From contig QUOL01000001.1 of the NCBI GenBank assembly GCA_009761415.1, positions 2,046,001 to 2,110,000 on the forward strand: 64,000 bases of DNA, given 5' to 3'. Shown here piece by piece: positions 1 through 12,642 of the stretch. The notes under the pieces are model-generated. The model had not been told where the DNA came from, searched no databases, and worked only from the letters and a program-made list of their open reading frames with translations. The number at the start of each line of letters is the position of its first letter. The stretch's first letter is position 1. This stretch comes from Sarcomyxa edulis (lineage: Eukaryota > Basidiomycota > Agaricomycetes > Agaricales > Mycenaceae). The position numbers and the translations under genes were made by a program.

Positions 1-510
1 CCAAAAAGTCTGGCCCTTTCCATCACCGCGCACCATCGAAGATCCTCTACAGGGCTATCCGTGGAATGACGCCTCACAAGAGTGCTCGAGGTGCTGCTGC
101 CCTTGAGCGTCTCAAGCTCTTTGAGGGTGTTCCCCCACCATACGACAGGAAGAAGCGGATGGTTGTGCCAGAGGCATTGAGAGTCCTGAGGTTGAAGCCT
201 GGCAGGAAGTACTGCACCGTAAAAGTCAGTATCTGTTCCATTCCGTTTCTACTGAATTCGCTTCTGACATTAGATATCCAGCGCCTATCGCATGAGGTTG
301 GCTGGGGTTACAAGGATGTTGTTGATCGTCTCGAGGAGAAGAGAAAGATCAAGGCACAGGCCTTCCATGAACGCAAGGTATGTTTGGATTTGCAGTTACC
401 CGTGAAACCAAACTAAACGATATGTACAGCTTACCGCCGTCAAGTTGCGCCAGAAGGCTATCTCCGATACCGCGTCGTCTTTCGAGAAGCTCACCCAGCT
501 CGGGTACTAG
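1..510 (+). CDS. RPL16: 60S ribosomal protein uL13 (L13a/L16), 5' truncated
   Basis: Structural protein of the cytosolic large ribosomal subunit. The window opens inside exon 1; the frame is read from base 3 and shows the family stretch [18 protein letters not shown], then [27 protein letters not shown] and a C-terminus ending in QLGY. Exons: <3..224, 282..377, 430..510, joined by 57-nt and 52-nt introns with GT/AG ends. Stop TAG is at 508-510. The first roughly 60 residues lie left of the window, so the start cannot be seen. Introns in frame with conserved blocks on both sides make the identification secure; yeast calls the orthologue RPL16 and animals RPL13A. Confidence 0.95.
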
Positions 511-833
511 ATGGATGTTGTGGTATCTTCTGTTTGCTTTTTGCAGTATGACCAGTTACCGTCATGTAGCCAGTCCTCCTCCTCCATCTTATGCACCTTT
601 TACTAGGCTAGTATTCGAATATGATATGTTGTTTCGGCAAGATAATGTAAAAATGATAACTAAGAACTTGAGTACTTGTAAACTTTTAGGTGTACATCCG
701 GGCAATGCCGATCGTAAGAGACCCAGCATAATTTTTCGCACTCAAACCAAACTCTCATCCCATCCCTCGTTCCTCCTCCCTTAATCCCTTCCCTCCCTCC
801 TCCCTCCTCCCCCTTCTTCCTCAAATCCTCATC
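511..833. other. Intergenic, uL13 3' end to KH gene
   Basis: No gene seen. It holds the uL13 3' UTR and the promoter/5' UTR of the KH-domain gene. The last 60 bases are a strong pyrimidine tract (tcctccctcctccccctt type), typical of fungal core promoters just upstream of the start. Confidence 0.6.
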
Positions 834-1995
834 ATGTCCCCCTCCGAATCTTCCGACAGGCGTGATTCAGGTCCCCTTTTTTCTCTACAAATTCAACCAC
901 GAACTTAAGCTGACATCATTATTTTTTTCACTCTCGAAAATACCAGTTTCACCGCCGCAATCTCGCTCCCCCTCGCCATCCGTTCATGACACGCCGCATG
1001 ACACACTGACGCTCCGTGCACTCGTCAGCACGAAAGATGCTGGTGTCATCATCGGAAAGGCTGGAAAAAATGTCGCTGACTTACGAGACCAAACTGGCGT
1101 CAAGGCTGGCGTCAGTAAAGTCATTCCGGGCGTTCATGAGCGTGTCTTGACTGTTAGTGGCCCCGTAGAAGGTGTCGCAAAGGTTGGACCTTTTCCCTCT
1201 TTGTTTTACACTCTTCCAACGATCATTTTATAGGCATATACTCTCATTATCTCTCAACTCGTGACGTCGAGTCCTTCATCTCCCATCACATCCACTCCAT
1301 TGACCCCCCACACCTCCATTCGTCTCCTCATCTCTCACAACCTCATGGGTACTATCATCGGTCGCAGCGGACTCAAAATCAAGGCAATTCAAGACACTTC
1401 CGGTGCACGTATGGTCGCTTCCAAAGATATGTTACCACAATCTACCGAACGAATTGTCGAAGTCCAGGGCGCCCCCGAAGCGATCGGACGCGCTATCGAA
1501 GAGATTGGAAAATGTCTACTCGAAGATTGGGAGCGTGGGTTGGGAACTGTTCTATTCCACCCTGGCACTGGCGATGATAGATCCGGAGGCAACAGGCGCT
1601 CAAACAATGGCTATTCCAGTAGCTACAGCGGATCGCGTCGTCCAAACAGCGAGGGACCTCGTGGACGCGCTTCCCCTCCTGCTTCCCCTACTTCAGCACA
1701 AACTCCCATATCGCCCCAGCAAGCTACGAACCTTCGCACACAAAACATCTCCATTCCCTCTGACATGGTTGGCTGCATAATCGGCCGCAGCGGCACAAAA
1801 ATCACCGAGATCCGTCGCCTCTCTGGTTCCAAGATATCTATCGCCAAAGCTCCTCATGATGAGACTGGCGAGAGGATGTTCACTATCGTCGGCACTCCGG
1901 AAGCCAACGAGAAAGCGCTGTTCTTGCTGTACAATCAGCTAGAAAGCGAGAAAGAGAGGAGAGTCGGTAGGGAGGCGCAGCAAGACCAAGACTGA
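834..1995 (+). CDS. Three-KH-domain RNA-binding protein (PCBP/Rnc1/Hek2-like)
   Basis: Predicted 344-residue RNA-binding protein. Exons 834..870, 947..1182, 1234..1995. Three KH domains are visible from their GxxG loops: VIIGKAGKN (GxxG at residues 49-52), TIIGRSGLKI (134-137) and CIIGRSGTKI (275-278). Between KH2 and KH3 is a Ser/Pro/Gly-rich linker of about 90 residues, probably disordered. The order KH-KH-linker-KH matches poly(C)-binding proteins of animals, Rnc1 of fission yeast and Pbp2/Hek2 of budding yeast, which bind mRNA and control stability or localisation. The start ATG sits right after the pyrimidine tract and gives a short first exon in frame with KH1. The specific orthologue cannot be decided from sequence alone. 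Confidence 0.88.
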
Positions 1996-3781
1996 GACAG
2001 CCTCTCGTCTCGAAATGTTGCGCGGATAGGATGTACACGGTTTAACGATGAAAATTGAAGGCCGTTATGAACCTCGACCTTGCTCAGATGTCTTTCATCT
2101 CTTGCGCACCTTCCTGTCTGTGCGTTCTCTGTATCCTCATCCGAACTTTGTTCATAAGCCCCGTCAATCTTGCTCGTTCTTGAAGTCCCCCTACTAAATC
2201 CGAAAAATCACATCTCCGTACCTCGTCTTTCCCTCCGTACTCTCTTCTCTCTGTCGTCCGTCCATCCCATCTCTTCCCTTCCCTCCCGTCTCGTCTCCTC
2301 TCGCACTGTGCAATTACATACGTCAATATCGAGCACCTCACTCAGTCCTCTACATATGGCTGTTACACTTATGGTACTGCTTCGTGGTTGTTGCCGAAGA
2401 CACTAAAAGTATGCATATATTCTTATTGCCCGCGTGAAGTCAAATTCGGGTGAGGTGTACGTATAGACCAACTAGCATAAGAAAGTGTACATGTAGCAAC
2501 CAACGTGTAGTGTACACCCCCATTTATGAATGATCTCGTTTTGACGTTATGGCCGCGAGATGCCCAAATATGGTATCTGATCTCGCGTGACGCGGCCGTG
2601 ATCTCCCCCCAAGACCAAATTGTCCTATCAATTGATGGCCGTTTGGCCGGGATCTCTCGGTGGGCTCAAACAAAGAGATCATCCAGAGATCATCACTTTT
2701 TGGGTGGCAGGCCTGCTCGCTCGCTCGCTGGGCCATAATAGCTTCCTTATTGTAATATTCATGTTAACATAGAATGAAGCCGAAATAAAGCTAATAGTAT
2801 TAAATTTTGTTGATTACAATATACTGCAGTAACTGTACTCTACTACATCAGAGCGGGAAAAGACCTCATAAAACAATGTTTATCTGTCTATACATTAGAG
2901 GAGCATACAAGATATAAGGCCCAGAGAAAACAATGATACAAACATCTAGACAAAAAGGTTGGCCCCCCGAGCAAACCACCCCCGAGATTCGAGACTCTAA
3001 ATGACCTGCCTCCTGCAACTAGATTCCAGACCCCAGATTTGTGGCTATCCAGGGAGACACGAGAGGATCCAAAGATGGCATTACAATCCAGGAAGGGGCC
3101 TGAGCGCGCCGCGGCCGTTGGTCCCAGGTCGATAAGAAGCCAACTGCCTGAGAGCCTGCCGGTACTCGAGAGAATGGATCCGGGAGATTTGACGAGTGAG
3201 CTAGCGTCAAGTCCAGGAGGTGGGTGTGCTCCGAGTCCTGCGTCCTGCGTAGAGTCGTGGCCAGCCGGAGGAAGTGAGACGACAGAGAATGGCCCGCATG
3301 CGCAGTGCTGGCAGGTTGAAAGTCGCGACTTGGACTCTGCGAAAAAATCCGACCGTGTCACGTAGTGTGACATTAGGGTAACACCGCGCACGGGCCTCAA
3401 AGTCTTCGAGAGACTTCAAGACTGTATGTAGCATAGGTGCTCCTGTATTATTGTACTCAAGCAAGGCATCCAAAGGCATGTTATGTTCGAGAATGCAGAT
3501 ATTCACTCAATACACGAAATTCATCATTACCGACATTCTGAGACCGGGAGATTTGCGAGACGTCCAATGTCGACATCAGGTGGAGATCATACCGGCGTCA
3601 CTATTATATTTCGGAAAAAAATCTCCGTGCGACCTTATTTTGGAGATGTGTCGGATGCTAGGCCGGAACATCAGCCGATGTCACGGTTGCAAGCTTCTCA
3701 GGATCTCGTGCAGAAATGGCGGTGTATATATACGACGCGTGTCTAAATAAATTCGGAGCCCGTCTGTGTTGCAAGTTTGCC
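1996..3781. other. 1.8-kb non-coding region, possibly transposon-derived
   Basis: No supported gene. The first 400 bases are the 3' UTR of the KH gene. At about 2526-2738 and 2890-3400 both strands are unusually free of stop codons, but the translations show no family I recognise. An imperfect inverted repeat lies near 2550-2610 (GGCCGCGAGAT against ATCTCGCG...GCGGCC), with repeated TGATCTC/GATCATC words around it. Between the two open patches is an A/T-rich stretch (2745-2900). This could be a decayed mobile element or solo terminal repeat; no intact ends or target duplication were found. The last 100 bases carry the promoter of the golgin gene (TATATATAC near 3725). Confidence 0.35.
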
Positions 3782-6697
3782 ATGTTCTCGCAGTTCCGCC
3801 ATCTAGTGGAAGAGTTGGCACCTCAAACTCACCTTCGCCAGGCTTCAGATGTCTCCACTTCTCCTTCAACTACTGATCAGCCAGATACCATATCTCGTAC
3901 CCGATGTCTCGATTCTCAAGGCGCACGTCCCATCTCACCTCTGTCCTCGAGTCAACTGGCAGAGTCTGCCCTTTCCAGTTTGCGTAAATCGTTAGGTGCA
4001 AGTTCAGCATCTGTTCCCAAGACCGTCACTGCCAGTACTAGTTTACCTGAAACTGAAACGAGACTCCCAAAATCGAATCTTGAGGAAAGGTTGCGTGCCA
4101 AGTTTGCCATCGGAGATGCGTCGAATAATAGCACCCCCGATGTCTCGACCAGAGCTTCACCGTCTCCCATGACCTTCACAGCTCAGCATCCTCTTTCTCC
4201 GACCTCCACCCCACTTCCAGAATCTCCTGGCAATTCGCCCTCGCCCGAGCTCAAGGGACCTCTCAGTCGCGCTGATGCAGTTACCCCACCCTCAAAGGCG
4301 CCGTTTTCACCCCAACCTCTGACGCCTCATCCCCTTTCTGTGTCTATCATTGAAACCCAGACCGCCAAAGAATCGTCAGACGCTGGAGCAGATGATGCGA
4401 GGTATCTAGAAGCTGATATTCCGCTACCCCCGCAGTCGCCCTTTGAGGAACTCATGATAGGAAACGATTTCATGGAGACTTCATCTCTGCTGGAGAAGAA
4501 CCCTAACGATGTCGACGCGTTGCAAGAGCGTCTGCGACTTGTGGAACAACGTTTTGCAGGTGAGATCCATCATACGTATTGCTCCTCAATTGTCTCTCAT
4601 CGATTCTACAGACGTGTCAACGTCTTTCAAAAGGCTGCAGGCCGAGAAAGTCGCGGCAGACAAGGTTGTTCGCGAACTTACTCCTTTGGAAGGCTTGCAA
4701 AATGTCGAAGAGCTGCGGGACTATCTTCAGAACATGAATATGAAGACTGAGGTACACTAGATATATCTGTTCTTCTTGACTTCTTTCTACTGACCAATGT
4801 GGCGCATATTGAAACCTCGTAGATATCTCAGGATGAACTCCAACGACTCAACGGAAAGCTTATCAGTAAGTGTTGTATATTGGTATATGACGGACGCTCC
4901 TTACGAGCTCTTTTGCAGGACAAGAGGACCGGATAGAAGAACTACGGGACACACATAGGCTAGAGTCTGCTTCCCAGTCTGATCAAATTGACAAGCTCCG
5001 GAAACAACTTGGAGAAACTGAGGCTCTCTTCGCGTCCGCTCAAGACTCGATACATACCAACGAGAAAGAAGTGGAGAAACAGAAGGCAGAGACGGACCGA
5101 ATACGCGTCGAGGTGGAACATTGGAAAGGTGTTGCAAAAGAGGAGGAAGAGAAGCGGGTCAAAGCCATCAGCTTGCTGAAATCGGTCAGACAGAAGTCCG
5201 TGAAGGCGGAGAAGGAGAAGGAAGAAGCCACAAAAGAGCTGGCCAGTCTTAGGGATAAGGAGCGTGGTGAGCGAGAGAAAGAAGCTGCTGAGAGGGCGAG
5301 GCTGCAGAACGAGATCGACACCGTCAACGCCGAGCGAGAGAAAGCTCTGAAGGGCTTGAAGGCTCAATTTGACAAGGAGATGGCCAACTTGAAGGAGAGA
5401 TCTGAGAAAGAATTGACGGCTTTGAGAGGGCGGTATGAGATGGAAGCCCTCACAACTAATGTACGTCCATGTTCTATCTCTGACCCTCGTCTCATTCTCA
5501 TCAACGCGTGTAGAACACCTATTCCAGAGAACTCTCAGCTAAGAATTCACAGATCTCAGCTTTGGAGCATTCCGTCAACACTCTATCGAAAGACAAAAAC
5601 ACATTCTTCGATCAGCTGCAGTTACGACAGGCAGAAGTGGAATCATCTCAGTCTCACCTCGAATCCCTGCAGAGTCAGAAAACGGAACTCGAGTATCAGC
5701 TACGAGAAGCGGACGAACGGCTTGCAGTTCTGAGCGAAGAACTTGCAGAGGCTCGTCGGGAGCAGGAGAGTCAATCGCGAATGCCCAAGACATCTGCTGA
5801 GGACGTTGCACGTCTACTCTCGACTGCCGAGACCAAATACGAGACCAAAATCGCCGAACTGAACAAGAACATCAGCGTAATCGAGAGAGAGAGGAATGAA
5901 AGCGAAGCAGATTGGAGTCGGAAGCACCGCGAGAAGGTAAAGGAAGTGGAAGAGTTGAAGAGAGTGATAGAATCTTCGAGCAAAGCCAGGGAGCAGAACG
6001 AAGACATTCTACGCGAGCTGAGAGCAGAGATTCAGCAGTTACAAGAACAGGTGGACTACCATCGTCAGGAAGTTGTCGAGTTGCGCAAGCAAACGGACAC
6101 AGTACAGGACGTCGAGGTATCTCCACTCAATGATCAGGTGGTCAGTATCTGCCATGCTAACGCTGTTGTCTCAGAATTCAGCCAAGGCCCTGACCACAGA
6201 ACTCGGTGTCAAGATCGCAGTCTTGGAACGCCAGATTGAGGAGGGGAAAGCGCGTGAAGGTCAATTGCGAGCGAACAACAAGGTGTTTTGACTTTCTGAA
6301 CCACAAATGTCCTATCGCTGAGGGCATATCTTTCTAGACATTACGTGACGAACTGCGGAAAGTGCAGTCTTCTGCTGCTCTTCTCGAGCGACAGCGGAAT
6401 CCTGGTGTTGGGTATTGGACGTCTAGACCTGAGAACGGTGCGTCAGAACCTACCCGCACCCGCACTTCGATATCGTCGTCTACGTCAGATTTGCCTTCGC
6501 GAGGTGGCTCCCCTGGACCAACTTCTCCCTCACCACCAACTCCAAAAAACGAAGAAGATGTAAATCTGGAGTACCTGAGAAATGTTATTCTTCAATTTTT
6601 GGAACACAAACAGAACCGCATCCACCTCGTCAAGGTGCTGTCGAGTATCCTGCGATTCACACCCCAGGAAACCAGGAGGTTGATGGCGCAGATATGA
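3782..6697 (+). CDS. Golgin-type coiled-coil protein with C-terminal GRIP domain
   Basis: About 857 residues. Exons 3782..4559, 4612..4751, 4823..4865, 4919..5460, 5514..6116, 6175..6282, 6338..6697. The N-terminus (MFSQFRHLVEELAP) is followed by a Ser/Pro-rich disordered region of about 200 residues, then about 500 residues of Glu/Lys/Arg-rich heptad-like sequence predicted to be coiled coil. The last 50 residues (NLEYLRNVILQFLEHK ... LSSILRFTPQETRRL) form a GRIP domain, which binds Arl1-GTP on the trans-Golgi. Yeast Imh1 and animal golgin-97/245 have the same layout and tether vesicles at the trans-Golgi. The start ATG was chosen because earlier codons in the frame carry no golgin-like sequence. 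All junctions keep frame. Confidence 0.9.
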
Positions 6698-7032
6698 TTA
6701 TGCTTCACACCATGGACACTTTTATTCGTTTTCTCTTTTACTCACATAGTGGAATACGTAGCATTTAGGCATACATATCTGCCTAGCAGCACAGTATATA
6801 CCCAACGCAGCACATAATCATTGCATTGCTTATAGCTATGAGATACAATCCGCGTATACCACGCGCTCAATGGATCTGAGTCGATCGTGTTAGCCGAGCA
6901 GCGCGTCAAAAAGCAACTTCTACCGTCGTCGAAAGCTCAGCATTGCCGCGACGCGTTACTCTCTTCCATAGCTCGAATACCGCTCTTCGTATACACAAGT
7001 GAAGATATCCTTAGATCCGTACGCCGTCGGGC
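6698..7032. other. Intergenic, golgin 3' end to Med5 start
   Basis: Holds the golgin 3' UTR and the Med5 promoter/5' UTR. A short open frame overlaps from 6887 but has no ATG start and no family match; the Med5 reading frame begins at 7033. Confidence 0.5.
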
Positions 7033-10000
7033 ATGTCCCTGGCCGAGCTCACCAGAAACTGTTTTCAAAGTGGCATATCACCGTCGAAGGTTCGTCCTCC
7101 GTCTTGACTGTTGATGTTACCTTCTGTAACATTTAGTCCAGTGGATAGGCCTGTGTAGGCTGTTCATCTCCAAAAATAATGTTGGCGTAGGATCAGAAGA
7201 CGTGGAAAGTGCCCTAAGCAGTCAGTCCTTCCTGTGGCTTCGCCGAGATGATTTCAGTTTATCCTTCGTCGTAGACTCAGTTCTTGTCCTCTATCGCTCT
7301 TATCCTGGAGATCCAGACCTGCAAGAATACCTGAAATGCGCTATACAGGATGGAACGTTGTCTGTCGCCGTCTTCGTCGCCACATTACTGCAAGCTGCTC
7401 GGTCTCCCGAGTTGCATAACCCAGCGACTCTCGACATGCTTTGTCGAATAGCCCTCGACTCTCACTATTCATCTGGACTATCACCTATAGGCTCTGTTGT
7501 CTCATACTCCGAATCTCCTATAGTCATCCTAGGGACGGTACAAGACGGCCTAGCCTTCTTACGGACCGCACATCTTCTGCCTACAACTCATTTTCATCAG
7601 CTCACGACCTCTGCATCTGAGCTTGTGATCCTACTGTTATCATGCGTCACAGACATATCCCAGATCTCGACGGCACAAGCTATGGTACATTTTGCAGATG
7701 CGAATGACATGTTGCAGAATTTCCGTCTCAGCCCAGATGTCAGACAAGTTCTGGAGACATTTGTTATATCTCTAAGTCTCCTCATCGGAGACGACGCCAA
7801 GGTCGCCAGAGAAGCTCAAATGATGCAGAGCATCCAATTGGCACTCGGAAAAGGGGATATATTGGGGCCTAGCTCGAATTCCGATATCATCACATTCAGT
7901 CTTGTATTACAGCACTTGGTACGTACTTCTTTCTCCTTGCCGTAATTCAGTCCAGTCTGAAAGCTTCCAGGTGGCTTATAGAGGTAGCAAGTTCGGCTCT
8001 GGAAGTGACCGAAATCCTGTGTCCTTGTTGTTGGGTATCCTTCGGTGGACTTCATGGTCACCATCGGTCTTCTATACTCAGTTACTTGTCTCTGCATTCA
8101 CATGTCTCTCTCAAACTTCCGGGGCGACTTCTTCCCTTTGGAAGGCTTTCATAGTCGGTCGTGTAAGTGGAACGTCAAGACGTTCCGGGATCTACCCTGA
8201 CTGTAATGTGTAGCTTCCTCCTCTATTGGTGACATTCGAGAGAGTAGTAAAAGCAGAAAATACCACCGACGCCGATTGGGTGAGTTTCTTGGTATCTTTG
8301 TCAGTGGCGCCTGCTGATCTTCCAGTCAGCGAGCTGCATTGCAGACGGCTTTACTTTCGGCTCTGCGCCATTCAGACTTGATAGCACAATGCGATCATGT
8401 TCTTTCTCAGGTCACAGGGCCAGACCAGATGCAAGAAGACCTCGAGCAGTAAGCTTCTCATGCTCCGTTTGCTAACCGGGATTTATCAATTTGATTCGGC
8501 AGCTCTGCGTCATTTACTCGAGATTTTCTGCAACAACTCCTCGCGCTGGATCTCATTGAGCAAACATTTGCTGTCGCAGCTGATCATACGATCTGTAACG
8601 ACGCCACGCACCGCTTGAACACTGACGCTCAGGACGCTGGTCTAGACTTGGAGGTTCGGCCCTACCCTTCAAATCAATTCACGAAAACTCATCGGTCTTT
8701 AGGCATATCTGAGATCAAAATTATCTCCAGAAATCAGTCTCCCAGATGTTCAAGGGCTGATAAATCGAGTATGGAAAGATCCAGGAAGCCATTCCGCCTT
8801 CGCAGAAGCTACGATGAAGGTAACCTTGTGTTGAGATCCTGCATGGTTGCATACGCTGATCCTCATTTGAGCTTTTTGCATCTCTTACTAGCGCTCTCGA
8901 CGTGGAAGCATTGAGTCACCTATGCAAAATCCTATACCTCTACGACGCTGCGCTAGACATGGTATCTTTGCATGTTAGCATATCTGACCTCATATTCCAA
9001 GCGTTGTTATTTCTAGAAAAGTACGATTGCGAGACCGTCGGTGCGTGATTGGGGTGTCGTTTCTCAAGTCTTATTTAGCTAACGCACTACTGAAGGAGAT
9101 CCTCAGACGGCTGTTAGCCATCTTGGAGACATTGTTTTATTTGCGCAATCTACAATATCGCGATTCCATGTGAGTTTTGTCTGCTTTGTGAGTCTTGATT
9201 TTGAGACCTGTTTTAGCTTGGCTCCCAAACATTTACGATGGGAGAAACATCGCTTTCATCTGTCTTTCTGAGAACAACCGACGCTGTTCAACTGGTGGAG
9301 AATTTGTCTGAAAAAGATGCGGTTGATTTCAGCGCATGGTTTAAAGCTCTCTTCGATAGTAGTAGCGAAGGAATCGAAGACACCATCTTACGGTCAGTCA
9401 TTTATCTGACTTGGCTCTTCGGACATAAGCTGACAACTGCACAGATCGACGCAACCAAAGACATTGCTGCGTATATCAGCAACACTGTTCTCGCATGCTA
9501 TATCAGTCAGTGCAGATAAGAAAATGGATAGCGAGGTACTCAACAATGGGGTCTCGTATTTTCTTGGTCCTCTTTTGAATTGGACGCTAGTCGGAGTGGT
9601 CAAAGCCCTTGTCCGAGAGATACACCAGAAAGGGTACGCTAGCTCGTGCTTTCGTTTCGAGCCTGCCAGTTAATTGATTACCGTCTCATTGATAGCTTTG
9701 ATGCACCCGCACATCTCGAGATTCTTCAGACATTACTACTCGCCCCTTCATGCCCCCGGCCAGTATTATGCCTCTGTGGTCCTCGAGTCTTATCCCTTCT
9801 GGACACACACAAAGGCCCGTCTGTACAAAAGATCGACGCCAATTCGATCCGCCGTGAAATCAATCAAGCCGTGGGCAACGCTGAAGGTTCGTTTATAGTC
9901 GTCAACGCCACATGTATACCTCCTCATTTATTCTGATCAAATATCCAGCAAACCCATTCTCCCAGGGCGCAAGACTCCCAATGCAAGACAGTCCCCGCCA

Positions 10001-10556
10001 CGCCATCCGAGACGCCATCTTCATGGCCCGATCCGGAAAAGCACCCTCACTAGACATCGACCGATGCATCCAAACAATCCTACCCTCCAAATTCATCCAC
10101 GAACTATGGTCAGAACTCGTCGTCACCGCCAGCCTCGGAGAAATGGAAGCCTGCAGAAGGGTGGCCACTTTCGCGTTGACGATGCCCCGATCGACATCCC
10201 CGAACTCACCACCTCTTCTCCCAATATTCATTCATAACGTGGTTCCGTTCTTGGTGTTCACCATCGACGAACAGCAGCCTGCCAGTGCTGAACAGAATAT
10301 GAACGTAGAGTTGCTCGTTACGATCGTTTCGTCGGTGCTTACGGCTGCGCTGCATTTGGAGTGGGCGTTGCATACTGTTTCGGGGGAGTCGCAGAGCGTT
10401 TTGGGGGAATCGAGCGGGGCGATGGCGCGTAGGCTTGCGTTTGCTCTCAAGGGTAATAAAGAGAGCCACACGAGCCAGACGATAGCGCAGAGATTGACAT
10501 CTTCGCAATCGTTCGTAGCCAATTTCCCGGTATTCATGGGCGAATTAACACTGTGA
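7033..10556 (+). CDS. MED5: Mediator complex subunit 5 (Med5/Nut1)
   Basis: About 961 residues, a tail-module subunit of the Mediator coactivator that links transcription factors to RNA polymerase II. Thirteen exons: 7033..7089, 7142..7918, 7971..8162, 8214..8279, 8330..8448, 8503..8653, 8703..8819, 8872..9040, 9096..9169, 9217..9392, 9445..9633, 9696..9886, 9949..10556. The N-terminus MSLAELTRNCFQSGISPSK and the blocks GVSYFLGPLLNWTLVGVVK and FVANFPVFMGELTL at the end are what I recall as conserved in basidiomycete Med5. The total coding length is a multiple of three with all thirteen exons joined. The start at 7033 is preferred over the upstream open frame at 6887, which lacks ATG. Its stop lies only about 100 bp from the convergent transporter gene. 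Confidence 0.85.
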
Positions 10557-10657
10557 TATATTGGTATGAACTTGGGTGAGTAAGTTTGTTTACAAAGGGA
10601 TATAAGTAGGGATATTCGGTCCTCTGTATATACATGTGACGCATATACTTGTTGATG

Positions 10658-12642
10658 TTATACATCCGTGGGTGGGGGAGCTGTGATGAATGAACGACAT
10701 GACGGCTTAGTCGTGGGCAGAGAGGAAAAGAACTTGGTTGTTTGTGAAACACTTACGGCAACATGCGTTTTCGAGTGGGTCGCATTCTTGGTCTGGTGGA
10801 CAGAGAATGAGACAGGACGTATCTTCCGTTGTCTACACGTGGAGTAGGATTAATAAGTACCGAGCGAGAGAAGAAAACTGGGAACGGCACCCACCTTGAG
10901 ATGATCATCCGGGGGACCGTTGCGGGGGTGATGATACTCAGGCTGGATAGTACTCGAATGAATCCCATGATGATGAAGTGCCTTGCGTATCTTGGCAGCG
11001 ACTGGCATGAAGTCGTGGTTCCGGGACGCCATGACGTGCACCGAAGCGACAATTTTAGATTCGGAGAGTTGCCAGATGTGTAACTCGTGCAAGGAGAGAA
11101 CGCCTTCGACGTCGAGAATGGAGGCGCGGACTTGTGCGACGGAGATGGTGGAGGGGACGCCTTGGAGGAGGATGAAGGAGGCGCTTCGGACTGGGACGTG
11201 TGTCGGTTAGTATGAGTATGAGTGCTTGAGTATGAAACGAAACTTGAAAGTGATCTGAGACTCACCGAGTGGTAAAGCAGAGGAAAAGATGATGACTGTA
11301 ATGACCAGACTAATGACGGGATCAAAGTAATATTTGAAGCTCCAAGATGTGAGCCAAATAACGAGTCCAGTGGCGATGACGCCCACGTTGCCCAAAGCAT
11401 CCCCAAGGACATGAAGCACAAGAGCTCGCATGTTCATGGATCCAGCATGCGAGTGTCCACCGTGGCCTTCATGCTTGTGATCGTCCTCCTCAGAAGAGGA
11501 ATCATCGTCGTGAGAGTGTGTGGATTCATGATGCAGGAGAGGTGTATCTTCATGCACAGCACTCGATACAACCTCGTCTGTCTCTGAAGGATCGACCGAC
11601 GTGAGATCACTATCCGCATTATCGATCGAGAGACGAGGACGGGAATGGGATGTAGACGCATGACGGCGGTCTTTTCCATTTCCGCGGGTCGCAGGTGAAG
11701 GCGAGCGAGCAGAAGCGATTTCATGCGCGGTTTGGACTAGGGATGCACGGGTTGCGGCTGGGTGGCCGTAGAGCGATGAATAAGAATCTGAACGTGGGCG
11801 ACTGTGACTGCGAGCGGGGTGTTTTTGGACAGGGGTGCTATCCCCCGAGACTGTTTCTCCTGTTGGGATGTCGATGATACTGGCTGGCTTGGATGGTGTT
11901 GCGTGGGAGTGGCCGTGTTCTGCCAAATCCAAAGAAAGAGGTTAGATGTGGTAGTAGTAGTAGCCAAAATGATTGATGAAGCTTACCATGGAAGAGGAAC
12001 AATCCGACTATATTCGACGCAAGCCCCAAAGATCCGACGACGACTATAAGCCGAGGGTTGGATATGTCTGGATGGAAAGGGTGAGTATGTGGTACCTGAT
12101 GGAGATTGTATGGGCACGGTAAGAGTATCATACCTGGGGTGCTGAAGAAGCGACCGATGGCTTCGAGGGAGATAGAGAAACACAAAGCGAGAAGGAAGAC
12201 GCCATTGATGAGCGCGGCTAGGATTTCCGCGCGATGCCATCCGTATGAGTATCGTGCATCCGGAGAGCTTTGCGCCGTCAACTGGGGGAGAAGAGAGGGT
12301 GATTTGAGAAATGAAGGAAAGGAAGAGTGAGAGTGAGATGAAAGGAAGCCAGGACAGACCTTGATAGCATATAGAGCGACGATTAGACTCATCACGTCAC
12401 TAATTGGGAAGGAGTTAGAAGAAAGGATGGAGGAAGGGGGTTGATGGATGCGGACTTTAACATGTGGAAACTATCAGCCACGAGTGCGAGTGAGCCGACA
12501 GCATATCCTGAAATGGGGGTTAGTGGAGGATGCTAGGAGTGCCGGAACGGAAACGTTGCTCACCAACTATAAGCTCTACGAAAAAGAAGAAGATGTCGAT
12601 AACGAGAAGGAGGGTGATTCTGGAGGAACGAGACATGGCCAT
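10658..12642 (-). CDS. ZRC1: Cation diffusion facilitator zinc transporter (Zrc1/Cot1 type)
   Basis: About 482 residues; likely pumps Zn2+ (perhaps Co2+) into the vacuole by proton exchange. Exons (high to low): 12564..12642, 12456..12507, 12360..12399, 12134..12281, 11987..12067, 11266..11919, 10895..11190, 10757..10832, 10658..10680. Metal-site motifs HxxxD occur in helix 2 (ADSFHMLND, H41/D45) and helix 5 (LHVLGDALGN, H303/D307). The cytosolic loop before helix 5 is about 160 residues and His/Asp-rich (HSHDDD, HKHEGHGGHSH), as in Zrc1. A C-terminal cytosolic domain carries LHELHIWQL, followed by a Cys-rich tail (CLILCPPDQECDPLENACC). The last intron is uncertain: reading through it would end the protein at 10707 instead. 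Start at 12642 gives MAMS; MS at 12636 is equally possible. Confidence 0.88.

Noticed and set aside
2761..2770. Palindrome ATGTTAACAT as a long-terminal-repeat edge
   Set aside because: No matching second end or target-site duplication was found in the window.
6887..7114. Open frame upstream of Med5 as the true Med5 start
   Set aside because: It has no ATG and is in a different frame from the conserved MSLAELTRNCFQSG start at 7033.
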